NCBI GenBank assembly: GCA_016719225.1
Contig: JADKAN010000004.1
Coordinates: 62,001 to 126,000, forward strand
Reading direction: 5' to 3'
Length of the DNA: 64,000 nucleotides
DNA from: Flavobacteriales bacterium
Lineage (GTDB): Bacteria; Bacteroidota; Bacteroidia; Flavobacteriales_F; PHOS-HE28
Shown here: positions 15,119 through 23,554 of the stretch, piece after piece
How positions within the stretch are numbered: position 1 is the first letter of the stretch
Layout of the letters: each line of letters opens with the position of its first letter
Program-made: the position numbers and the translations under genes
The notes under the pieces: generated by a model
What the model saw: the letters and a program-made list of their open reading frames with translations, nothing else
The model's database searches: none
Told to the model about the DNA's origin: nothing

Positions 15119-16000
15119 ATGGCCAGCCTGAAGGAAGTACGCAACCGGATCGTCTCGGTGAACAGCACCAAGCAGATCACGGCCGCCATGAAAATGGTGA
15201 GTGCCGCTAAGTTGCGCCGTGCCCAGGACGCCATCGTGCGCATGCGGCCGTATGCCGAAAAGCTCTCTGAAGTACTGCAGAATGTGAGCGCCTCGTTGGA
15301 AGGGAACGAAAGCAAATACGCTCAGGAGCGTCCTGTACAAAAGGTGCTGTTAGTGGCCATCGTGAGCAACCGCGGATTGGCGGGCGCATTCAACACCCAG
15401 GTGTTCCGTCAGGTGGTCAAGGCCCAGCAGGAAGCCAAGGCAAATGGCACGCAGTTGCGCGTTTTGTCCATCGGCAAAAAAGCGATCGACCTCTACCGCC
15501 GTGGACCCTTGCACGATGCCACCCTGCCTGATACCGGCGCTTCCCTGTTCGATGGCCTCAGCTTCGACAAAGTGGCTCCAATGGCTGAGCTGATCATGGC
15601 CAAATTCGCTTCCGGCGATTACGACCGGATCGACCTGGTCTACAACAAGTTCAAGAACGCCGCAGTGCAGATCGTGACCCGCGAGCAGTACTTGCCCATC
15701 GTTCCACCCGCCAAGGCGGACGGGAAACAGGCTTCCAAGACCGAATACATTATGGAGCCGGACCGCCGGACCATCGTGGAGGAGATCATCCCCAAGAGCC
15801 TGAAGATCCAGCTCTACAAGGCCCTGTTGGACAGCTACGCTGCCGAACACGGTGCCCGCATGACCGCCATGCACAAGGCCACCGACAACGCGGATGACCT
15901 GCTGAAGGACCTGAAGCTGACCTACAACAAGGCCCGCCAAGCGTCCATCACCAACGAGATCCTGGAGATCGTGGGTGGCGCGGAGGCGTTGAAGGGATAA
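15119..16000 (+). CDS. atpG: F0F1 ATP synthase subunit gamma
   Basis: 293 aa. N-terminal helix LKEVRNRIVSVNSTKQITAAMKMVSAAKLRRAQ and C-terminal helix MTAMHKATDNADDLLKDLKLTYNKARQASITNEILEIVGGAEAL form the rotor shaft; both are highly characteristic. The central Rossmann-like part includes SNRGLAGAFN. Last gene of the atp cluster here. It is separated from atpA by a repeat-bearing 192-bp gap that may weaken read-through. Confidence 0.96.
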   Translation: MASLKEVRNRIVSVNSTKQITAAMKMVSAAKLRRAQDAIVRMRPYAEKLSEVLQNVSASLEGNESKYAQERPVQKVLLVAIVSNRGLAGAFNTQVFRQVVKAQQEAKANGTQLRVLSIGKKAIDLYRRGPLHDATLPDTGASLFDGLSFDKVAPMAELIMAKFASGDYDRIDLVYNKFKNAAVQIVTREQYLPIVPPAKADGKQASKTEYIMEPDRRTIVEEIIPKSLKIQLYKALLDSYAAEHGARMTAMHKATDNADDLLKDLKLTYNKARQASITNEILEIVGGAEALKG

Positions 16001-16022
16001 ATCCCTTCTCAGCTACGGACAT

Positions 16023-16030
16023 TACTTTCA
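16023..16030 (+). promoter_or_regulatory. -7-type box (TACTTTCA) upstream of the lipoprotein gene
   Basis: TAnnTTyr pattern five bases before the ATG at 16036. If used, the message would have almost no leader. Tentative. Confidence 0.3.
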
Positions 16031-16035
16031 GGCCC

Positions 16036-16650
16036 ATGAACACGAGGGTTGTTCTTGGGCTCGGCACGCTTGTGTTGTTGTTTGCAGGATGTGCGGCGGA
16101 CCCGAAGGGTACCGTGGAGCGCCGATTTGACCTACCCGATAGCCTTGGCACATTCGTGATCCGACTTGATTCCAATCTGATCCAGCTGGATAGTAGTATC
16201 TGCCACTCGGATTATAAATGTGGAGATCAATTATGCCAATTGTATTCGATGCGGAGTTGGCCCGCTACGATATTCCCCCCACTCACAGGACTTAACATCT
16301 CCAAGGATTCAATGTTCCGATTTACATGGAGTACCGACCTATATTCTCCATCCCTATGCGATAGTGCACAGACGGTTCACGAGTGGCTTAAGAATGAACT
16401 CCGCTCGTTACGCTTGGAATCTCCTAGTTGTTCACCGGTGGATTCCGGTATCGTGATGGCGAATGGTACTCCTTGGGCATTCATCCAAACATCGAACAAC
16501 ATTAGCGTTCATAACAACGCACTCATGTGTTACACGCGCAAGCAAGGGCGAGCCGTGAAGCTTACATGGCGACGATTAGCTTTATCGGAAGCACAATTCG
16601 ACTTCGGTTCATACGCGCGTCCTCAATTGGCTACGGCTCGATTTGAGTGA
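16036..16650 (+). CDS. Hypothetical lipoprotein
   Basis: 204 aa. MNTRVVLGLGTLVLLFAGC is a lipoprotein signal with Cys at the lipobox; the mature part begins AADPKG. I do not recognise the rest. It has six or more cysteines (for example CHSDYKCGDQLCQLY), which suggests an exported, disulfide-containing domain. Base composition looks visibly more AT-rich than the flanking atp genes, which may indicate foreign origin or weak selection. It is followed by a strong hairpin and by a convergent gene. Confidence 0.6.
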   Translation: MNTRVVLGLGTLVLLFAGCAADPKGTVERRFDLPDSLGTFVIRLDSNLIQLDSSICHSDYKCGDQLCQLYSMRSWPATIFPPLTGLNISKDSMFRFTWSTDLYSPSLCDSAQTVHEWLKNELRSLRLESPSCSPVDSGIVMANGTPWAFIQTSNNISVHNNALMCYTRKQGRAVKLTWRRLALSEAQFDFGSYARPQLATARFE

Positions 16651-16673
16651 GCGGCGGGCAAGTTTCCCCTACC

Positions 16674-16707
16674 GGCGCTCGGCTGTTTGCCGAGTGCCTA
16701 GCGTTTT
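16674..16707. terminator. Hairpin terminator between convergent genes
   Basis: GGCGCTCGGC pairs with GCCGAGTGCC (10-bp stem with one G-T pair) around a TGTTT loop, followed by TAGCGTTTT. It lies 23 bases after the lipoprotein stop. The rest of 16651-16812 shows nothing else. Confidence 0.6.
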
Positions 16708-16812
16708 GATCCGCCTCTGGCGGGCCCTGCAGCTGCGGCACGAGAAGTGAATGGGCGGTGCCCGGCGTTTGTCTACCAAGTGCACCATACCCGCTCAAGG
16801 CCAGCAAGAAGT

Positions 16813-17658
16813 TCAGGCCGTAGATAAAGGCTGACGAGACCGTCGGAACCCCGGATGATGTTCAAGGGCCGCATCGTTGTGTGTGCTTCCGATCTTTTGG
16901 GCTGTCATTTTATCGAAGGCCTGTTCCCATTGGGGCATGAAGTCGGGCCATCTACTGAACCCGTGTCCCACACGCTCCAAGGGAATGAGAACGGCGTCGC
17001 TACAACCCGTGATGAAATCGGCTGTGTTCTTGAAATTGCGCACTTGGTCGAGCTTTCCATGGAGCACCACCCAAGGTTCGCTGAGTTTGGAGTCCGGGTC
17101 CAGGTCGAAGCTTTTCCCATTCACCATCGGGTGCAATTTCAATCCATTCGATTCGCAGAACGGTTTGGGCAACTCGACGTCGGGGCAAAAGCCCAAGGAG
17201 ATCCCGCCTTGGAAGGTGCCCGGGCGCGACTGGCACAGCAAGGCATAAACCATGGTGGCACCGCTGGAATAACCCATCAGCAAGGGTTCCAAGAATTCCG
17301 GTATGCCATACCGCTTCTCCCCTTCGGTGGCCAAAGCAATGAAGTCAGTTGCGATGTGCAGGCATTCCCCGTCACGCTTCATCAGATCATCATAGTAGCG
17401 CAGGATGTCCACCCCGATGACCAAGCTGTTCCGTTCAGCGAAGTGCTTGGCGAAATCGATGACGCCGAACTTCCAACCACCGTCGCCGGAAATCATGATC
17501 GTTACTGACGTAGGCGGCCCTTCCGGCACGTATACATGCACTTTACCGAACGGTGAAACAGTCATGGAATTCACTCGCACCGCGCCTTGGGATGAAGCGC
17601 AAACGGCAAGACTGAACAGCAACACAAGGCACGGGGACCTTTTCGATACAGGAACCAT
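16813..17658 (-). CDS. VirJ/AcvB-like alpha/beta hydrolase, exported
   Basis: About 281 aa from the ATG at 17658, which begins a signal peptide (SKRSPCLVLLFSLAVCASSQGA). The SGDGGW motif near residue 58 and the nucleophile elbow GYSSG (Ser131) are hallmarks of the VirJ domain. The Asp in LHGKLDQV and the His in VGHGF would complete a Ser-Asp-His triad. VirJ/AcvB proteins act in the periplasm; AcvB-type enzymes hydrolyse lysyl-phosphatidylglycerol, and VirJ is tied to type IV secretion in Agrobacterium. No type IV secretion genes are nearby, so a lipid or envelope role is more likely (inference). The last 25 residues, rich in His, Arg and Ser, look like an unconserved tail. Confidence 0.75.
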   Translation of the reverse strand: MVPVSKRSPCLVLLFSLAVCASSQGAVRVNSMTVSPFGKVHVYVPEGPPTSVTIMISGDGGWKFGVIDFAKHFAERNSLVIGVDILRYYDDLMKRDGECLHIATDFIALATEGEKRYGIPEFLEPLLMGYSSGATMVYALLCQSRPGTFQGGISLGFCPDVELPKPFCESNGLKLHPMVNGKSFDLDPDSKLSEPWVVLHGKLDQVRNFKNTADFITGCSDAVLIPLERVGHGFSRWPDFMPQWEQAFDKMTAQKIGSTHNDAALEHHPGFRRSRQPLSTA

Positions 17659-17769
17659 GTGAAAGGCACTTGTGAGGGTAAGCACCAGGCAACATGGTGC
17701 GACCTATGCACGAATACCGCAACGAAGTTAGGCCGGGCATGCGCCAAATGGCAGCCACGCAAGGTGTCC

Positions 17770-17777
17770 TACCTTTA
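17770..17777 (+). promoter_or_regulatory. -7-type box (TACCTTTA) upstream of T9SS gene
   Basis: TAnnTTTr pattern about 50 bases before the ATG at 17829, in the divergent gap with the VirJ-like gene. Confidence 0.35.
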
Positions 17778-17828
17778 CCGCGCGCCTTCCCTTGGTCATT
17801 TCTTCCCGGCGCCCTGACCTGTTTCGCC

Positions 17829-19112
17829 ATGGAACAGCCTAGATCCTTCGCCACGATCCGTCTCAAAGCCATCGCCCTGCTGGTGGTATCGGCCTACGCA
17901 CACACGAGTGCGCAAGCCGAGGATTGCGAGCCTGCGCACATCGATTCCGTCATTACCAACAGCCCCATCTGCATCGGCGATCACGTGGACCTCGCCGTGG
18001 TGGCGACCGGGGACATCATCGGCTATTCGTGGGAAGGTCCCGGTACCGGTGAACAGTTCTCCTTCACACCTGAATTCAGCTTCCTCATTCCCCTGACCGG
18101 TGATTATACGGTGGTGGTATACGGTGAATGCGGTAACGATACGGTTACTGTTACTGTAACCGCACAAGGAGCGGGAGCCGGGAACGGTGGCATTCTCCAG
18201 TTGTGCGACAATGGCCCTTTGAAGCCCTTGGATATCGTCCTTGGGGCCCATGACCCCGGTGGGGCTTGGACCTTCTTTGGCGAGCCTCACAGTGGCATCT
18301 ACGACCCTGCCATCGACCCCCCGGGTCCTTATGTGTACACCGTGACCGACACGGTCACTTGCCCAGGGGCCAACCAGTCCGCCTCGATCGCCGTGCAACT
18401 GACCCACGTGGGCCCAGCACAGGTCACATCCATTTGCGAACTGGATGGTCCGGTGGACCTCAGCCAGTCGTTGATGCCGGGCTTCACTGAGAACGGTCTG
18501 TGGCACCAATATGTCATGCTTTCCATGGAACCGCATGCCGCTACATACGATCCCGAAGTGGATTCCTCCGGCGTGTTTTTCTATATGGTGGCCGGTTGCA
18601 CCACCTCTGTTACCGTGAACGAGGACACCGCCATCGCGTGGTTCAACGATGCTGATCACGACGGTATGGGCGATCCGTCGGACGTGATCATAGCATGCAC
18701 TAGGCCCGAAGGCTATGTGCCAGACAGTTCCGATGCCTGTGGAACCCTGCTCGGCACGGTGGGAAGCCCTTGTGACGATGAAGACCCTTCCACTGTGTCG
18801 GATGTCATAAACGCTGAATGTGAATGCTTGGGCACCCTGTGGACGTCCGTTGAACCCGTGCAGCACAAGTCGACGCTGACGGTTTGGCCGAACCCATACA
18901 CCTCCGGGCCGCTCAATTTATCCGGGGACATCAACGGACCGGTGGAGGTCCATATGGTGGATCTCCACGGACGCACCGTTCTGCTCCTGAGCGGGTTTGC
19001 CACGGAAGGCCGAGTGAAGGTCGCAGTTCCCACAGGCCTTTCCCCGGGTACGTATTTGGTCCGTGTTGTTTCCGCCGGTGCTGTACTCCGCGCCACTTTA
19101 GTGGTCCGATAG
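17829..19112 (+). CDS. Secreted protein with T9SS type A sorting domain
   Basis: About 427 aa from the ATG at 17829, chosen because it opens a signal peptide (IRLKAIALLVVSAYAHTSAQA); longer frames upstream would place it internally. The body has immunoglobulin/PKD-like blocks (ICIGDHVDLAVVATGDIIGYSWEGPG, GDYTVVVYGECGNDTVTVTV). It then has a metal-binding-type module (WFNDADHDGMGDPSD, then CTRPEGYV and DACGTLLG), often seen before the sorting domain in Flavobacteriales adhesins. The C-terminus (LTVWPNPYTSG, VHMVDLHGR, GLSPGTYLVRV) is a classical T9SS type A domain. Likely displayed at or released from the cell surface; ligand unknown. Confidence 0.85.
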   Translation: MEQPRSFATIRLKAIALLVVSAYAHTSAQAEDCEPAHIDSVITNSPICIGDHVDLAVVATGDIIGYSWEGPGTGEQFSFTPEFSFLIPLTGDYTVVVYGECGNDTVTVTVTAQGAGAGNGGILQLCDNGPLKPLDIVLGAHDPGGAWTFFGEPHSGIYDPAIDPPGPYVYTVTDTVTCPGANQSASIAVQLTHVGPAQVTSICELDGPVDLSQSLMPGFTENGLWHQYVMLSMEPHAATYDPEVDSSGVFFYMVAGCTTSVTVNEDTAIAWFNDADHDGMGDPSDVIIACTRPEGYVPDSSDACGTLLGTVGSPCDDEDPSTVSDVINAECECLGTLWTSVEPVQHKSTLTVWPNPYTSGPLNLSGDINGPVEVHMVDLHGRTVLLLSGFATEGRVKVAVPTGLSPGTYLVRVVSAGAVLRATLVVR

Positions 19113-19169
19113 CGCCCGGAACCCTTTCCATCAATTGGCCGTTCAATGGCCCGTCTTGATCGACGGACC

Positions 19170-19820
19170 ATGAAAAAACTTCTACCAGCACTTTTCCTGC
19201 TCTGCGCTTTTCCGGGTTTTGCGCAAACAGACCAACAGCCTTTGATGGCCGGGATAACGACCAAAGCGGACAACCCTTTTGAACTGATCTCTTTCGAGGC
19301 GCAACCCACCGATGCCGGCGTTGAGCTGAACTGGTCCACCGCGCACGAATCCGCCGGTGGCGCTTACATCGTGGAGCGCTCCACGGACCGGATGAACTGG
19401 ACAGCCAGCGCAACGGAAGTGGGCCGGGGCGGCTCTGGCGAACACGTTCGCTACACAGCCATTGATCCCGGGCCCGTCAGCGGCGTGGCCTATTATCGGC
19501 TTCAGTACATGATAAACGGGTCGGATGAGACCATCTCCGACGATTTTGCCGTGGAGCGAAAGGCACAAGAAGGCCTGTTGATCCAAGGTGACAGGACGTC
19601 GCGTCAATTCACCGTACTCGGCAAGGGTTCGATCTCCGAGCTGAAGGTGTTGAACAACAGGGGCCAGTTCCTCCCAATGGTGCTGGACTACCAAGGCGAC
19701 CGCGTAGTGGTGAACGGGGATCTGCTGGAGCCCGGAACTTACTTCGTACAGGCTATGGTGGACGGAATGCCCGTTCTCCGGCAACTCACAGTGACCGCAA
19801 CTTCCGTGCTGGGCGGTTAA
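19170..19820 (+). CDS. Secreted protein with C-terminal FN3-like and sorting-like domain
   Basis: About 216 aa. The ATG at 19170 starts the signal peptide MKKLLPALFLLCAFPGFAQ. Residues after about 30 (FELISFEAQPTDAGVELNWSTAHESAGGAYIVERSTD...) resemble the beta-sandwich module that often precedes T9SS domains. The tail (SELKVLNNRGQ, LLEPGTYFVQAMVDG) resembles a shortened sorting domain. It follows the previous T9SS gene on the same strand, so they may form an operon. The function is unknown; it could be a small surface protein or an accessory of its neighbour. Confidence 0.65.
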   Translation: MKKLLPALFLLCAFPGFAQTDQQPLMAGITTKADNPFELISFEAQPTDAGVELNWSTAHESAGGAYIVERSTDRMNWTASATEVGRGGSGEHVRYTAIDPGPVSGVAYYRLQYMINGSDETISDDFAVERKAQEGLLIQGDRTSRQFTVLGKGSISELKVLNNRGQFLPMVLDYQGDRVVVNGDLLEPGTYFVQAMVDGMPVLRQLTVTATSVLGG

Positions 19821-19881
19821 CCTGCTCCGTTCCCCGGATCAGCGGTGATCATCCCGAACCCGGCATGCACCGCGGACCTGC

Positions 19882-19889
19882 TACCTTGG
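19882..19889 (+). promoter_or_regulatory. -7-type box (TACCTTGG) upstream of histidine kinase
   Basis: TAnnTTnG pattern 12 bases before the ATG at 19902. Confidence 0.3.
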
Positions 19890-19901
19890 CGCAGTCCTGC
19901 C

Positions 19902-22900
19902 ATGCTTCTCCGGCGACCACTTATCCTGCTTACTTGTGCGGCACTCGCCAGTGGCGCGTTCTATGCGGTCGCGGGCTTGAGCCCCGAAAAGCATCTCAGC
20001 GCGAATGTTGCAGCGCTTCAGGCTACAACGGACAGGGTCGCGCTGCGGTTGGATAAGGACGCACAAGGTGCCGCCGATCTGGTCAAAGACAACGGAAGCG
20101 TCAGGCCGACGTTGTCTGTCTCAGCCGAGTTGCCGGCCGGGTTGCGTATTTTCAAAGAGGGCACAGTGCTGGCGTGGACCGATCGTGCGCCTATCGACGA
20201 CGCGGTTCTTGATACAGCGAAAGCCGGCCATCTGGTCCTGCCGGACGGTGTATACCTGCACGCGCGGGCAACTTCGGGCAACGTGGTGGCCCATGCACTG
20301 CAACGCATCTGGTTCGACCCACCCATCCGCAATCAATACCTGCAACCGCATTTCGAAGCGGGCCTCTCCGCCACGACCGGCTTAATGGCTGGAAAGGGCG
20401 CCGGTGAACAGGCTGTGCTAAAGGATCGAGATGGTGCCACAATGTTCAATGTCCATTGGTCAGAGGATGAAGCACGGCCCGGCGCAGGAGCGCACTTACG
20501 TGTCCTCATTTTGTTGCTCGCCATTTCTCTTTGTGTGTTAGCCCTTTGGGACCTGTTTGTGCAGTTGCAGCCGGGATGGTCGGCTTTTGCAGCCTTTATC
20601 GCTGCAATGGTCCTGGTCCGATCCAGCCTGATGGCGTGTGGGGATTTGGCCACGTTGGTCGACCCCAGGTTGTTCGACCCTTCGCTCTTCGCATCATCCA
20701 TCATCACACCTTCCCTCGGCGACCTGCTGGTCAACGGGACATTCCTTCTTTGCGTCACCTTGTTCGCGCGCCGTTCGCTTAAGCCACAAAGCCGCCGTGT
20801 AGCTTGGACACAAACAATATTGCTCACGTTGGCCGTCTTTGCCTTGGCATGGGAGGTCGACCAGGTGTTGGTCGGCCTGGTGCGCGACAGTAGCATCGGC
20901 CTTGACCTGTTCAATGTGCAGGGCCTGGACGTTTACAGCTGGGCCGCCTTGGCGTCCGTCGCGTTGCTCTTATTAGGTTGGTGTGCCCTTGCCCATGCGC
21001 TGCTGACGAACCTGCACCGCGTACTACCCCACTGGCGTGGTGCCTGGGTGGTGGTGCCTGCCGCCTTGGCTGCCGCGGCAGTACATGCCGCCACGGGGAA
21101 TGAGGACATCCTTTGGGCGCTATGGCCATTACCCGCTTTGGTATTGGTGGCACGATTGCCACGCGGTGGCATGATCGGCGCGTTCGGGTTGATCGCGCTC
21201 TTCGCCTTGCTGAGCGCCCACGTACTGGATGCACAGACCTTGGAACGTTCGCGGCGCGACCGCGAAGCCATCGCCGAAACGGCGGCGCCTCGCGAGGATC
21301 CCGTGATCGAACTTCTTTTTGGCGAAGCGTCACGTGAACTTTCCGAGAACCAGGCCGTGGCTCAATGGCTGCGCCGAGGGAGTACCTGTTCCGCGGCGGA
21401 TCTGGACCGATTGGTCCGCCAACCTTTCTTCACCGGTTACTGGGACCGCTTCGACATCCGCTTACATCTAATAAGCGCCGCCGGGCGTTTCTACTGCTCC
21501 ACATCGCCGGACGCGGCGAGCTCCGCCCGCACCATTGTGGACCGCTATGAGCAGGCCGTTCCGACCACCGCGAACGAAGACCTACGGATGGCCGAAAAGC
21601 CCGGTGAGGAGGCCTTATACCTCGGCCGCATTCCGCTGCCGGGCGGCCTGTTAGTGGTGGAGATCAGGCCACGACTGGTTTCGGACGGACTTGGCTTCCC
21701 CGAGCTGCTGCTTGCCGGCGACCGTATCAATGCGCGCGTGCCGGCGCCCTATTCACGTGCCCGATATGAGCGGGGTATCCTGACCAGCTCCAGCGGCGAC
21801 GCCCCGTTCCCGATAACCTGGGACCGGCCCGAACTTGATGGGAACACGCGTTGGGAAGAGCGCGGGTTCGACTATTTCGCTCAAGGCGGGCTTTCTGCCC
21901 AGCTAATGGTGGTGGCCGCCAAGACACCCACGTGGCTCGATCATGTAACGGCGTTCTCCTTCCTTTTCCTCTTTTACTGCTTGGTGGCTGCGGTCGCCGG
22001 GCTTGCATTTTGGGCATTCACCCGGCCGCGCCCCGCACTTGCTTTCGGTGTAAGGGGCAAGGTGCGCCTTGGGGTAATGGCCTTTGCCATCATTAGTTTG
22101 GCGTTGTTCACTATAGGCATGCGGCATTTGCTCAATGAACGGTCCTCCCACCGTGCTTCCAGGGCGGTGGATGAACGTACGCGAGGTGTCCTGACGGAGC
22201 TTCGCCAAACCCTGCGCGGCGAGAGCGCGCTTTCTCCGGCATTCGCTCCCTATTTGGACCACTTGCTCAGCGACCTCAGCAACGTCTTCTTCACCGACCT
22301 CTCCCTTTATGGCGCCGACGGGGTTTTGCTCGCAACATCACGGGAACAGGTCTTTAATACCGGATTGCTCGACCGCCGCATGGACCCCGAAGCCTACCGC
22401 CAATTGGCACTGGCTTCACAAAGCTCTTTCGTGCAGGATCAACGGATCGGATCAGCCAGTTATACAACGGCCTATGCCCCGTTCCGTAATGATCGCGGAG
22501 CCGTACTCGCCTACCTCGCCATGCCCTATTTCGCACGGCAAAGTGAACTCGAACAGCAAAGGGCCGCAGGCTTGGCCGCATTGGTCAACCTCTTCACCCT
22601 GCTCTTCCTCTTGAGCGCCTTGGCCGCAGCACTCATAACCGCATGGACCACCCGCCCCCTGGATCTGCTCCGGAAGGGCCTGGAACGCATTGGCCTAGGT
22701 GCTAGGAACGTCCCCATTGTTTATGCGGGAAATGATGAACTCGGCCAGTTGGTGCAGGTGTACAATGCCAAAGTGGACGAGCTGAGGCGCAGCGCTGAGC
22801 GGCTGGCACGCAGCGAACGCGAAAGCGCATGGCGTGAAATGGCGCAACAGGTCGCACACGAGATCAAGAACCCGTTAACGCCTATGAAGCTCGCTATCCA

Positions 22901-23489
22901 GCATTTCCAACGCTCATGGGCACCGGATGCGCCGGATGCGAAAGCCCGGTTGGAGCGTCTTACATCAGGACTGGTGGAACAGATAGACACACTGGGGCGC
23001 ATCGCCGGGGAGTTTTCCGATTTCGCTCAAATGCCACCGGCTCACCCCCAACCACTGGACCTTCGTGAAGTCAGTGCAACAGCTGTTGCACTTTTTGCAG
23101 GAACCCCCGGTTCGGTGCAGCTCATGGACGGTGCACCAGTGCGGGTATCGGCGGACAGGGAACACCTGCTCCGTGTGCTGAATAACCTCATCAAAAACGC
23201 ATTGCAAGCTGTTCCGGAGCAAGTAGTGCCCATAGTGGAGGTATCCGTATCAGCGATCGGCGGAATGGCTGTTCTCGAAGTCCGGGATAATGGCAGCGGA
23301 ATACTTCCGGAAGTGCAGGATAAGATCTTCACACCCAATTTCACCACCAAGAACAGCGGGATGGGTTTGGGCTTGGCCATGGTGAAACGAATGGTGGAGC
23401 AGGCTGGTGGCAATGTCCGGTTCGAGAGTTCTGCCGGGTCGGGTGTCCCTAGTACTTCCTTCTTCGTGGAACTGCCGCTGCTGCCTTAG
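19902..23489 (+). CDS. Very large membrane histidine kinase, NtrY-like
   Basis: About 1195 aa. The ATG at 19902 starts a membrane segment (LLRRPLILLTCAALASGAFYAV). A first sensor part is followed by roughly eight hydrophobic helices (about residues 200-430) and an extracytoplasmic stretch. Two more helices follow, then a second sensor part and a final helix leading into HAMP. The kinase core has the H-box AHEIKNPLTPMK (His986), the N-box LNNLIKNALQAVP, the G1 box VRDNGSGI and a glycine-rich ATP lid (FTTKNSGMGLGLAMVKRM). The H-box sequence is of the NtrY type. No response regulator is adjacent, so its partner must be elsewhere; the NtrC-type regulator at 35301 already has a neighbouring kinase. 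It probably senses an envelope or nutrient state (inference). Confidence 0.85.
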   Translation: MLLRRPLILLTCAALASGAFYAVAGLSPEKHLSANVAALQATTDRVALRLDKDAQGAADLVKDNGSVRPTLSVSAELPAGLRIFKEGTVLAWTDRAPIDDAVLDTAKAGHLVLPDGVYLHARATSGNVVAHALQRIWFDPPIRNQYLQPHFEAGLSATTGLMAGKGAGEQAVLKDRDGATMFNVHWSEDEARPGAGAHLRVLILLLAISLCVLALWDLFVQLQPGWSAFAAFIAAMVLVRSSLMACGDLATLVDPRLFDPSLFASSIITPSLGDLLVNGTFLLCVTLFARRSLKPQSRRVAWTQTILLTLAVFALAWEVDQVLVGLVRDSSIGLDLFNVQGLDVYSWAALASVALLLLGWCALAHALLTNLHRVLPHWRGAWVVVPAALAAAAVHAATGNEDILWALWPLPALVLVARLPRGGMIGAFGLIALFALLSAHVLDAQTLERSRRDREAIAETAAPREDPVIELLFGEASRELSENQAVAQWLRRGSTCSAADLDRLVRQPFFTGYWDRFDIRLHLISAAGRFYCSTSPDAASSARTIVDRYEQAVPTTANEDLRMAEKPGEEALYLGRIPLPGGLLVVEIRPRLVSDGLGFPELLLAGDRINARVPAPYSRARYERGILTSSSGDAPFPITWDRPELDGNTRWEERGFDYFAQGGLSAQLMVVAAKTPTWLDHVTAFSFLFLFYCLVAAVAGLAFWAFTRPRPALAFGVRGKVRLGVMAFAIISLALFTIGMRHLLNERSSHRASRAVDERTRGVLTELRQTLRGESALSPAFAPYLDHLLSDLSNVFFTDLSLYGADGVLLATSREQVFNTGLLDRRMDPEAYRQLALASQSSFVQDQRIGSASYTTAYAPFRNDRGAVLAYLAMPYFARQSELEQQRAAGLAALVNLFTLLFLLSALAAALITAWTTRPLDLLRKGLERIGLGARNVPIVYAGNDELGQLVQVYNAKVDELRRSAERLARSERESAWREMAQQVAHEIKNPLTPMKLAIQHFQRSWAPDAPDAKARLERLTSGLVEQIDTLGRIAGEFSDFAQMPPAHPQPLDLREVSATAVALFAGTPGSVQLMDGAPVRVSADREHLLRVLNNLIKNALQAVPEQVVPIVEVSVSAIGGMAVLEVRDNGSGILPEVQDKIFTPNFTTKNSGMGLGLAMVKRMVEQAGGNVRFESSAGSGVPSTSFFVELPLLP

Positions 23490-23493
23490 CCGA

Positions 23494-23501
23494 TACATTT
23501 G
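23494..23501 (+). promoter_or_regulatory. -7-type box (TACATTTG) upstream of enoyl-CoA hydratase
   Basis: A perfect TAnnTTTG match 53 bases before the ATG at 23555, just after the kinase stop. No -33 TTG at the normal distance. Confidence 0.45.
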
Positions 23502-23554
23502 CCCAACGTGATCGATCGGCCAGTTGATCGACGATCAAAAACGCATTGAAGCCC

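Noticed and set aside
18403..18412. CACGTG palindrome (CCCACGTGGG) as another parS site
   Set aside because: Lacks the GTT and AAC arms; the same applies to the CACGTG at 21331.
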